A stretch of 16,844 bases of DNA, from assembly GCA_012965625.1 (NCBI GenBank), contig DTSC01000069.1:1-16844 (forward strand), given 5' to 3'. This document shows, one piece after another, positions 7,406 to 14,581 of the stretch. A model generated the notes under the pieces. That model saw only the letters and a program-made list of their open reading frames with translations. It ran no database searches and was not told where the DNA came from. Position 1 is the stretch's first letter. Each line of letters begins with the position of its first letter. Source of the stretch: Flavobacteriales bacterium. Its GTDB lineage: Bacteria; Bacteroidota; Bacteroidia; NORP154. A program made the translations under genes and the position numbers.

Positions 7406-8385
7406 AATTTTATTGCGCTTTCAGAATCAGCCGCCTCCTGGCTCTTAATGCAAAGTCGTGTAACATCAAATACATCTTCGGCAGGAATTCTGCAGGGGCT
7501 TCCCGTTTTAATTTGATTGAGGAAATCACCGAACATCGACACCTCATCTTCCATAGGAATTTCTGTGGGCTCCTGATTTTCAGTTATTAAGACTGCTTTA
7601 TCATTCATCACTTCAATCACGCCTTTTTCGCCAGCCACCCTCAACCTGTCATCACCATGGGTGGGTGCTTTTTCCGGACGAAAATAGTCGATGTTAACAC
7701 TAGCCTGGCCACCGTTAGCCAAACGATAAAAGCAGATTGCAGCGCTTTCCACTTCCCCAAACCCTTTATTGCCTACTGTAGTGTTATGCGCGAGCACTTC
7801 CTTTATTTCACCCTTGCCAATCCAATGGATCAGGTCAATGGAATGAGAGCCGACCCATGAAATGATGCCTCCAAATTTTTTTCTTTCCTGCATCCATTCC
7901 GGCTTTAAGCCCATCTTATATGATTTTTGAGCTGTTATAAGTACCGGTTCTCCGATCAAGCCTTCTTCAACTGCTTTACAGGCTGCGTAAAACGCCGGAT
8001 GGTAGCGCAAGCACATCATGCTTGTAAGGTGTACACCAGCTGTATAATAAAGGGAAATGATCTCATCTAATTCTGCCAGTGAAAATGAAAGAGGTTTTTC
8101 AACAAAGCAATGGATGCCCCGTTTCAAACACTCCAGGGTAATTTTTCCGTTGAGGTAATAATGCGGATTAATAACCGCCACTTCCGGCTTTTGCTCATCC
8201 AGCATTTTAACAAAATCATCGTAATAAGACAAGCCATGTGATTCGAGCTCCTGCTTATATACTGCATCCGTTTCTTCATTAACCGAGCCCGGTGCAAAGG
8301 CTATTGTTTGATCCTCATCATTATTATTAAGCCCATCCAAAGCATAAGCAAAATGGCCCGATGCTCCTATTATTACGATATTCAT
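7402..8385 (-). CDS. Gfo/Idh/MocA family oxidoreductase (327 aa)
   Basis: This is a short but complete member of the family. The nucleotide-binding start is IVIIGASGHFAYAL (3-16). The signature EKP is at 96-98 in CFVEKPLS. FGGIISWVGSHSIDLIHWI (171-189) carries the conserved histidine H181 expected to act with K97. The end of the second strand reads IAFAPG (28-33), with no acidic residue to hold the NAD ribose, so cofactor preference is uncertain. At 327 residues it is somewhat shorter than its two paralogues here. It is the first gene of a two-gene minus-strand unit and its stop overlaps the next start by ATGA. Its likely role is oxidation or epimerisation of a sugar released by the nearby lyase, but this is inference from position only. 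Confidence 0.9.
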   Translation of the reverse strand: MNIVIIGASGHFAYALDGLNNNDEDQTIAFAPGSVNEETDAVYKQELESHGLSYYDDFVKMLDEQKPEVAVINPHYYLNGKITLECLKRGIHCFVEKPLSFSLAELDEIISLYYTAGVHLTSMMCLRYHPAFYAACKAVEEGLIGEPVLITAQKSYKMGLKPEWMQERKKFGGIISWVGSHSIDLIHWIGKGEIKEVLAHNTTVGNKGFGEVESAAICFYRLANGGQASVNIDYFRPEKAPTHGDDRLRVAGEKGVIEVMNDKAVLITENQEPTEIPMEDEVSMFGDFLNQIKTGSPCRIPAEDVFDVTRLCIKSQEAADSESAIKL

Positions 8386-8645
8386 TTGATGTAGCGTTTC
8401 AAAATTTCTTTGATAATATTGTTGAGGGTTGGGCGGCTGATAAATTTTATGCTAATATAGAGCAATCCTATATCAAGGAAAAATTTAGCTGTTTATTAAT
8501 TTAATGCAGCCACAAAAACAGAGACCTAACAAAATAAATATCAACAACAAGCTGGTGGTTATCAGTGGTTTATAGAGGAATTTAGATTTTTTATCGGAAA
8601 GTATTCAGTAAAAAATAATAGATTTGAAAGGTCGAAAAAGATATA
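8386..8645. other. AT-rich divergent intergenic region
   Basis: These 260 bp separate the minus-strand oxidoreductase pair from the plus-strand DUF3817 gene. On the minus strand, TAAATTTT (8483-8490) is one mismatch from the Bacteroidota -7 element. The plus-strand element is listed separately. I saw no gene, RNA or strong hairpin here. Confidence 0.4.
8619..8626 (+). promoter_or_regulatory. Probable -7 element of the DUF3817 gene promoter
   Basis: TAGATTTG matches TAnnTTTG exactly and ends 19 bp before the DUF3817 start codon, giving a short leader. No TTG -33 element is present at the usual distance, so support rests on the -7 match and its position alone. Confidence 0.4.
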
Positions 8646-8942
8646 ATGATAAAAGATCTATTTAAAACTCAGATTGGAAGACTACGTATCTTAGCATATT
8701 CAGAAGGAGTATCTTTCCTTCTATTGCTCATGGTAACGGTGCCTTTGAAATACATCATGGGATGGAGAGAGCCCAATATAATTATTGGCCTTCTGCATGG
8801 CCTTTTATTTATGGCCTATGTTGTTGCTGTGATCCAGATTAAATTGGATCAGAATTGGACTCCCAAGAAGACCTTTTTAGCACTGCTTGCCGCACTTATT
8901 CCATTCGGTACATTCTGGGCCGACTGGAAATTATTCCGATGA
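8646..8942 (+). CDS. DUF3817 family integral membrane protein
   Basis: This is a 98-residue protein with three hydrophobic segments, about residues 13-36, 45-65 and 77-94. Features of the DUF3817 family are visible: GRLRILAYSEGVSFLLLL (11-28) with a charged glutamate at the membrane edge, GLLHGLLF (48-55) with a histidine inside a membrane span, and LIPFGTFWADW (84-94) near the C-terminus. Length and layout are typical. It should lie in the inner membrane; the molecular function of the family is unknown to me. It stands alone on the plus strand, and its 3' end is covered on the other strand by the reading tail of a truncated gene stub. That stub is probably not functional, so this gene is the real one in the overlap. 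Confidence 0.85.
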   Translation: MIKDLFKTQIGRLRILAYSEGVSFLLLLMVTVPLKYIMGWREPNIIIGLLHGLLFMAYVVAVIQIKLDQNWTPKKTFLALLAALIPFGTFWADWKLFR

Positions 8943-9172
8943 TTATTTTTGTAATCTAAAACCGCAAAATCATATTCTAGCTCTGCAAAATAAAAAGCAG
9001 AATCGGGCTGAGAAAACAAATAACCATCCCAAGCTATATCATGCATTGCTTTTAACCTATTCGTATCTGGCTGTGATTTGTCGTTCCACACACCCCAGAG
9101 GGAGTCGAGGTTGAGGGCAGATGCTAAGGATAGCCAAAGGCAGAGGGCTAGGATGGAAAGGATTCGTAGCAT
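8849..9172 (-). pseudogene. N-terminal stub of a TPR-type signalling protein (truncated)
   Basis: The frame begins with a good signal peptide, MLRILSILALCLWLSLASAL. It continues with SLWGVWNDKSQPDTNRLKAM (residues 24-43) and IAWDGYLFSQPDSAFYFAEL (46-65). This is the recognisable opening of Bacteroidota tetratricopeptide-repeat proteins that usually continue into TPR repeats and then an adenylate/guanylate cyclase or histidine kinase output domain. Resemblance stops near residue 70 (about position 8963). The remaining tail is simply the antisense of the DUF3817 gene's end and has low-complexity, unrelated sequence. The TPR and output domains are absent, so I call this a broken gene. It could still make a small exported peptide, since its start is intact. 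Family recognition is from memory of the sequence pattern, hence moderate confidence. Confidence 0.6.
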
Positions 9173-9214
9173 TCTACTAAGGTAAGCAATTCGGTTTTTA
9201 AATTGAATCTTACT

Positions 9215-10996
9215 TTATGTCTTCGATTTTTTCCGATGATTTAAATCTTCTACCAAGTTGGTAAGGTCGGCGCCTTCTACTTTAAGATTGAGCCGTAAGA
9301 AGTAGGAACAGGCTGTAAAGTCATTGAAGAGGTAAGACTCAGGAATAAGGTCCGGAACAATCTTAATAGCCTTCAACATGTTCAATGGCTGCTTCTGAAT
9401 GCCTGTTAACATTACAACAATATCCCGCCTTTCTAAGTCAAGTATGGCATCTTCCAGTGCATAAAGCCCAGATTGGTCGATATAGGGAACTTTTTCCATT
9501 CGTATTATGACCACATGTGTGTCAGGAAGGGATGCTGTCATTCGCTTGAATTCATTGATCATGCCAAAGAAAAGAGGACCTTCAATGTGCTTTACAAAAA
9601 CTTCCTTGCTTATGGCTTCAGGCATTGATTCTTCATCTGACCATGGTGTTTCCCGCTTGAAATCTGAAATACCCAATACTTCAGAACCCGCTTCAGATAT
9701 GTCACCCATTTTTTTCATAAAGATTACAGAAGCCAGGATCATGCCAACGGCCACCGCATCAATTAGATCTACAAATACGGTTAATAGCAGCACTGAGATC
9801 ATAATAACAGAATCTGCCTTTGGCACACTGCGAATATGAAGAATCCCCCTTAAGTCTATAATTCCAATTCCTACGGTAAGGAGAATCCCTGCTAAAACAG
9901 CTTTGGGTATTAAACCCACGAGATTTGAAAGAAAGACCATGATAACAAACAGAAATATCCCAGCCAACATGCCAGATATTCTGGTTTTTCCACCTGCTTT
10001 GATATTGACAATTGTACGTACTGTAGCTCCAGCACCTGGTAATCCTCCAAAAAGAGCGACGGTCATGTTACCAATGCCCTGTCCTATCAACTCTCGATTG
10101 CTGTTATGTTTGGTTTTGGTTATATTGTCTGCCACAACAGAGGTTAGAAGCGAATCAATAGACCCAAGTGCAGCTAATGTAATTGCGGGGAGCACAATAC
10201 TCCTAATGCTGTTTAATTGTATCCCGGAAAGTGCATCGAGATGAAGCTTTGGAAGACTTGAAGGAATATCCCCTACAATGCCATAAGAGCCTTGGGGAAG
10301 AAAGAAATATCCAACGGCTGTAATACCAACCAATGCAATCAGAGCAGAAGGAATGATCTTGGTGAGCTTGGGGAATAGATAGACGATGGCTACAGTTGCT
10401 GCAGCAAGCGAACAAGCTACCCAATTGACATCATTAATGACATCTGACAGGCCCATCAATACGCCCATGGCCCCTCCTGAAGGAGATGATTTGCCAAAAA
10501 ATGGAAAAACCTGTCCGATGATTATGATCAGGCCAATCCCACTCATGAAACCTGAAATAACAGGATAGGGAATATACTTTATATATTGACCAATCTTAGA
10601 GACTCCGAAGATGATTTGAAACAAACCAGCAAGAAGAAATGTGATAATGATTACTGGCATGGCCAGGCTAAGAATAGTTTCTGGATCCATGCCTGCATTG
10701 GCAGCAGCTACAGCCTTAAATGCAGTAACAATAACACCTGCAGAAACAACTGTCATGGGAGCTGTTGGACCACTTATTTGAGTTTCAGTACCACCCAACA
10801 GGGCCGCAACTATACCGATCAAAAAAGCACCGACCAAACCTGCTTGCGCGCCAATCACACTGGCATTTTCAACCCCCAATTCATGCAGATCAGCAAATGC
10901 AGTTACACCGAAAGCAACAGCTAACGGAAGAGCAACAATTCCTGCTGTCACTCCTCCAAATAAATCGCCTTTAAGATTGCTGAAATTGAAATTCAT
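9215..10996 (-). CDS. SulP family inorganic anion transporter with STAS domain
   Basis: This is a 593-residue inner-membrane transporter starting MNFNFSNLKGDLFGG. I chose this start over an in-frame ATG 39 bp upstream (11035) because family members begin just before the LKGDLFGG segment and the extra 13 residues are unlike them. GGTETQISGPTAPMT (68-82) is the SulP signature next to the substrate site. About a dozen hydrophobic spans follow up to about residue 430. A cytoplasmic STAS domain lies at about 455-570, including MEKVPYIDQSGLYALEDAI. Family members carry sulfate, bicarbonate or other anions, generally with sodium or protons. Bacteroidota homologues often sit beside a carbonic anhydrase gene, but none is present here, so the anion is undetermined. 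The gene is flanked on both sides by gene relics. Confidence 0.93.
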   Translation of the reverse strand: MNFNFSNLKGDLFGGVTAGIVALPLAVAFGVTAFADLHELGVENASVIGAQAGLVGAFLIGIVAALLGGTETQISGPTAPMTVVSAGVIVTAFKAVAAANAGMDPETILSLAMPVIIITFLLAGLFQIIFGVSKIGQYIKYIPYPVISGFMSGIGLIIIIGQVFPFFGKSSPSGGAMGVLMGLSDVINDVNWVACSLAAATVAIVYLFPKLTKIIPSALIALVGITAVGYFFLPQGSYGIVGDIPSSLPKLHLDALSGIQLNSIRSIVLPAITLAALGSIDSLLTSVVADNITKTKHNSNRELIGQGIGNMTVALFGGLPGAGATVRTIVNIKAGGKTRISGMLAGIFLFVIMVFLSNLVGLIPKAVLAGILLTVGIGIIDLRGILHIRSVPKADSVIMISVLLLTVFVDLIDAVAVGMILASVIFMKKMGDISEAGSEVLGISDFKRETPWSDEESMPEAISKEVFVKHIEGPLFFGMINEFKRMTASLPDTHVVIIRMEKVPYIDQSGLYALEDAILDLERRDIVVMLTGIQKQPLNMLKAIKIVPDLIPESYLFNDFTACSYFLRLNLKVEGADLTNLVEDLNHRKKSKT

Positions 10997-11135
10997 AATG
11001 TTGCAAGTTAATAATTTCTCATAAGGACCTGTCATTAAATAGGTGCTTAGCCCTAATTAAAATTCATTAATGACAAAAAGCTCTTTATTGTAATCTTAGT
11101 GTTGTTTCAAATAAATCCAGGGATAGAAAGTTTAA

Positions 11136-11573
11136 ATTGTTTTTAATAAGCCAGCAGAACAAAATATCTATAAGAGCATCGATGCCGGCCAAACATGGAC
11201 TTCCTTTCCAATTGACTACCCAATTGACACCTGGGACCAGAAGACATATGCGGAAACAGGTGTTTTATATTATGCCTCTTTTCTGAATGGAAGACATAGG
11301 ATCATAAAATTGACATTCAGCGATCCGACAAATATTGAAAAAAACTTGAATAAAGATAGGTTTCTCCATGTTTTTCCTAATCCGGCAAAGACGCATTTAT
11401 TTATTGATGGGCCTGACGGACTTATGGTATCAATTTATAATGCTATTGGGGAAATAGTGCTACGTTCTGCAAACAGGGAAATACCTATCTCATCATTGAA
11501 CAAGGGAATTTACTACCTAAAGGCTGAAGATTTAAAAGGGAATAGCTATTCCCAGAAGGTGGCAATAGATTGA
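11136..11573 (+). pseudogene. 5'-truncated BNR/Asp-box protein with T9SS sorting domain
   Basis: An open frame runs from just after a stop codon at 11133-11135 to TGA at 11571, giving 145 residues with no convincing start. It contains SIDAGQTW (11175-11198), an exact Asp-box (S-x-D-x-G-x-T-W) as found in sialidase, sortilin and photosystem-stability-type beta-propellers. It then has a C-terminal T9SS type A sorting domain with FPNP (11373-11384), YNAIGEIV and NKGIYYLK. Such proteins are normally several hundred residues long with a signal peptide and many Asp-boxes. Here only the last propeller strand and the sorting domain remain. A TTG at 11310 could in theory start an 87-residue protein, but it would lack an export signal. 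This is therefore most likely the 3' relic of a secreted protein gene. Confidence 0.7.
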
Positions 11574-11694
11574 TCTTAGTGATATTTGATCTTTGCATGA
11601 GGTGATATTTGGCCTTCAGTTCCTATAAGACGATGGGTAGGTATTATTTTTACATTGAGGTGCCAAGTTTAAGCATGCCCTTAGACAAGAATAC

Positions 11695-11726
11695 AAGGTC
11701 CATTTCCTTCTATTAGGCCTTTTTTT
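11695..11726 (+). terminator. Weak candidate intrinsic terminator
   Basis: AAGGTCC (11695-11701) can pair with GGCCTT (11716-11721) with one bulged base, followed by a run of T residues to 11726. The stem is short and imperfect, so this is a low-confidence call. It would end transcription from the relic upstream and insulate the SprB-repeat gene. Confidence 0.25.
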
Positions 11727-11760
11727 CTTATTTTCGTTATATACCAATAAAACCCTCAAC

Positions 11761-14487
11761 ATGTTAAAAAGACTACTATGCCTATTGTACGTAATCAATC
11801 ATTGGGCCTCAACAGATGCCACAGGCCAGATAACTATAAATGCTGCCGATATGCCCAGCATAGGTGATACCATCTTAATGGCTACGGATACAATGCCCGC
11901 TATATCATCTGTAGGTGGAACGGGTATGCAGATATGGGATTTTACCTCGCTTCAAATTATCAGTATTGATACCTTGTTATTTGTAGATCCTGCAAGCACT
12001 GCTTTTAGTTCAGACTTTTCAACCTCCAACCTGGCTAGAGAAAGTGATCAGCAAATCAGATATCAAACATTGAGCAGTGCCACACTTATCAATGATGGCT
12101 ATGCAGGGGATGACCCCTTTGGCGCTGGCTTGACCATAGCTGCACCTTTTAGTCCTAAACAGAAGGTCCTGGACTTCCCTTCCACCGACGGCAGTTCATT
12201 CTCTGATACATCAGGCCTTGACCAGACCATAGAAACATCATCCCTTGGACTTCCAGTACCTGATGTTGATTCCATCCGGTTAGTGCACCACAGCTGGGCA
12301 ACTAGCATATTTGATGCTTATGGAACCATGGATATCCCAGGTGATTCTTATACCACCATTCGCCAGCTTTATACTGAAAATACGCTTGACAGTATCTTTG
12401 CTTATTGTTCTAATCCTGCCGGCTGTAATGTGTTGATTGCAACGCTTCCTTTTGGCTGGAGCTTTTTACCTAGTGCATTAACAGAAGCCATACTTGGAAT
12501 CGCTAACCCATCTAACGATACCACCTACACCTATAACTGGTATGCGAATAATGAGGATGTTCCGGTTGCCTGGGTTGAAACAGATAATCCGGGCGGCACT
12601 GTCTTATCTGCCGGTTTTAAAATGGGTAATGTTCAATACGCTACAATATCCGGATCTAGTAATGTCTCATGTGCAGCCAGCTGTGACGGCAATGCTACTG
12701 TTTCGGTATCAGGGGGAATACCTCCTTTTACCTATGCTTGGAATGATCCCATGAATCAATCCACTGCTACCGCTACAGGTTTGTGCGCAGGCACTTATGC
12801 TGCGTTTGTGGTTGATGCAGCTAATGATACATCGTCTTTGACAAGCGTTATAATTACTGAACCAAGCCCCCTCGTTCTTACAATCTCAAGCACAGGCCCA
12901 TCATGTAATCCCGGCAATGACGGTACGGCTACTGCAATTGTAGCAGGAGGTACGAGTCCGTATAATTACTTATGGAATACGAACCCTCCTCAATTGACGG
13001 CTAGTGCGATTAACCTGGATACTGGCATCTATGTCGTAGCTATTACAGACGGCAATGGTTGTACGTTAAACGATAGCGTAAGCCTAATGGCTCCTAATGT
13101 TCCAAGTGTTACAGCTATGGGATCAGACCCTTCTGCCTGTGGTGTTTCAGATGGCATTGCCACGGCAACTGCTACAGGAGGCACTCCGCCCTATACCTAT
13201 ATATGGGATGATCCCGGAAACTCAAGCAACAGTACAATAAATGGCTTGGCAGCCGGCACCTATTCTGTTACGCTAACGGATGCAAGCTCCTGTACTGCAA
13301 TTACTTCGGTAATTTTAGCAGCTCCCAGTGCTCCGAGCTTAAGCATGTCAAGTACAAATCTTAGCTGTTATGGGGATACGAATGGCACAGCATCTGGCCT
13401 CGTCTCTGGCGGCACCAGTCCTTACACCTACCTTTGGAGCAATGGGCAAGCACTTGCTTCCCTGACAGGGCTGACAGCAGGAGTTTATACCCTGACAATC
13501 ACTGATGGAGCTGGCTGTATTGTTATCGACTCGACAAGCATTTTGGAACCACCCTTGTTATCCCTGAGCACTTCCAATACCGGGGCTACTTGTAATTTGG
13601 CAGATGGCATTGCTTCTGTTTTCGCAAGTGGCGGAACACCCCCTTATGTATACCAGTGGGATGGAATAGGAAACCAGACAAACAGCACGGCTACAGGGCT
13701 TATTGCAGGCGTTTATGGAGTTACGGTAACAGATGCAAACGGATGCATCGAAACGGAAAGTGAGATCGTTAACAATATCGGAGCACCTACCCTAACTACC
13801 AGCAAACAAGATGCATTCTGTAAAGGAAGCAGTGATGGCTTGGCTACGGCCCTGGCTACAGGAGGTTTGCCGCCCTATACCTACCAATGGAATGACCCTT
13901 TGGCCCAAACGAATGTTACTGCTACAGGGTTAGCAGCAGGTACCTATATCATAATAGTTACTGATGCTTCAGGTTGTATTGTTTCAGAAACCTTAACTAT
14001 TGATGAACCGGCCGAAGCCCTTGTATTAGCCATGAGCTATGTTAATGTTACCAGCAGCAGCATTTGTGATGGAACAGCATCAGCAAACCCAGGCGGAGGC
14101 ACAGCACCATATGCTTATTCATGGTCTGACCCTATGAGCCAAACTACCGAAACTGCCACTGACCTTTGCATTGGGTTTTACAATGTTTCGGTTACGGATG
14201 CCAATGGATGTATTACTAATGAAACTATTTATGTAGATTCTCCTGTTATGGGCATTGATAAAATTGAGCTTACTGATCAATTAGATATATATCCCAACCC
14301 CACCACGGGCATCCTCACCATAGAGGGGGTAGCCGGTACCACAGAAGTGTATAACATCTATGGGGAGCTTGTTGCCACTACCCTAGCTTCAACCCTGGAT
14401 ATCTCCAACGCTGCCGCTGGCATTTACTTTGTCAGGGTTATTGATGATCAAAGGAAGGTTTATGTGGTTAAGATATTAAAGGAGTAG
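11761..14487 (+). CDS. Secreted SprB-repeat adhesin-like protein with T9SS sorting domain
   Basis: This 908-residue protein has a signal peptide at about residues 1-21 (MLKRLLCLLYVINHWASTDA, then TGQ). Residues 22-295 form an N-terminal domain of the kind seen in other Bacteroidota T9SS proteins. It begins ITINAADMPSIGDT and includes GGTGMQIWDFTSL; its function is unknown. Residues 296-830 are seven tandem SprB-type repeats. Residues 835-908 are a type A sorting domain with YPNPTTG (844-850), NIYGELV and AAAGIYFVRV, which directs export through the type IX system and attachment to the surface. SprB-like proteins act as mobile surface adhesins in gliding, but this one is far smaller than SprB. 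A role in adhesion to surfaces or polymers is inferred. The next gene starts 94 bp downstream on the same strand and carries a near-identical sorting domain. Confidence 0.9.
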   Translation: MLKRLLCLLYVINHWASTDATGQITINAADMPSIGDTILMATDTMPAISSVGGTGMQIWDFTSLQIISIDTLLFVDPASTAFSSDFSTSNLARESDQQIRYQTLSSATLINDGYAGDDPFGAGLTIAAPFSPKQKVLDFPSTDGSSFSDTSGLDQTIETSSLGLPVPDVDSIRLVHHSWATSIFDAYGTMDIPGDSYTTIRQLYTENTLDSIFAYCSNPAGCNVLIATLPFGWSFLPSALTEAILGIANPSNDTTYTYNWYANNEDVPVAWVETDNPGGTVLSAGFKMGNVQYATISGSSNVSCAASCDGNATVSVSGGIPPFTYAWNDPMNQSTATATGLCAGTYAAFVVDAANDTSSLTSVIITEPSPLVLTISSTGPSCNPGNDGTATAIVAGGTSPYNYLWNTNPPQLTASAINLDTGIYVVAITDGNGCTLNDSVSLMAPNVPSVTAMGSDPSACGVSDGIATATATGGTPPYTYIWDDPGNSSNSTINGLAAGTYSVTLTDASSCTAITSVILAAPSAPSLSMSSTNLSCYGDTNGTASGLVSGGTSPYTYLWSNGQALASLTGLTAGVYTLTITDGAGCIVIDSTSILEPPLLSLSTSNTGATCNLADGIASVFASGGTPPYVYQWDGIGNQTNSTATGLIAGVYGVTVTDANGCIETESEIVNNIGAPTLTTSKQDAFCKGSSDGLATALATGGLPPYTYQWNDPLAQTNVTATGLAAGTYIIIVTDASGCIVSETLTIDEPAEALVLAMSYVNVTSSSICDGTASANPGGGTAPYAYSWSDPMSQTTETATDLCIGFYNVSVTDANGCITNETIYVDSPVMGIDKIELTDQLDIYPNPTTGILTIEGVAGTTEVYNIYGELVATTLASTLDISNAAAGIYFVRVIDDQRKVYVVKILKE
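12646..14250 (+). repeat. Seven tandem SprB-type protein repeats of about 76 residues
   Basis: Each unit follows a pattern of SC near the start, DG-x-A, a GGT-PY-Y-W core, then T-GL-AG-Y and V-TD--GC. The cores are GGIPPFTYAW, GGTSPYNYLW, GGTPPYTYIW, GGTSPYTYLW, GGTPPYVYQW, GGLPPYTYQW and GGTAPYAYSW. Units 1 and 7 differ from the middle ones by having a cysteine in the turn before the tyrosine (LCAGTY and LCIGFY). The DNA has diverged between units, so there is no sign of very recent expansion. Confidence 0.9.
14287..14430 (+). repeat. T9SS sorting-domain repeat, copy A
   Basis: This 144-bp stretch encodes the core of the sorting domain of the SprB-repeat protein. A gap-free hand alignment with copy B (16022-16165) gives 125 identical bases of 144 and 40 identical residues of 48. 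The surrounding coding sequences are not similar. Confidence 0.85.
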
Positions 14488-14581
14488 GTAGGCACTGGAT
14501 CCTTTTGCCTGTAACAATTTCTCTGGAAAATCGTAATTCACCTTAAACTGACGTGCATAACCTAAATAAATATTAAAGCAT

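Noticed and set aside
9507..10974. Several plus-strand open frames opposite the SulP gene
   Set aside because: They are antisense to transmembrane coding sequence and show no independent start signal or domain.
10997..11035. Longer SulP start at 11035 adding 13 residues
   Set aside because: The added residues do not resemble family N-termini, and the internal ATG at 10996 begins exactly where homologues begin.
11310..11573. Stand-alone 87-residue protein from a TTG start
   Set aside because: The open frame continues upstream through a clear Asp-box to 11136, so the TTG is an internal codon of a truncated larger gene.
12646..14250. CRISPR-like or DNA-level tandem repeat array
   Set aside because: The repetition is in protein sequence, with diverged DNA and unequal unit lengths of about 225 bp.
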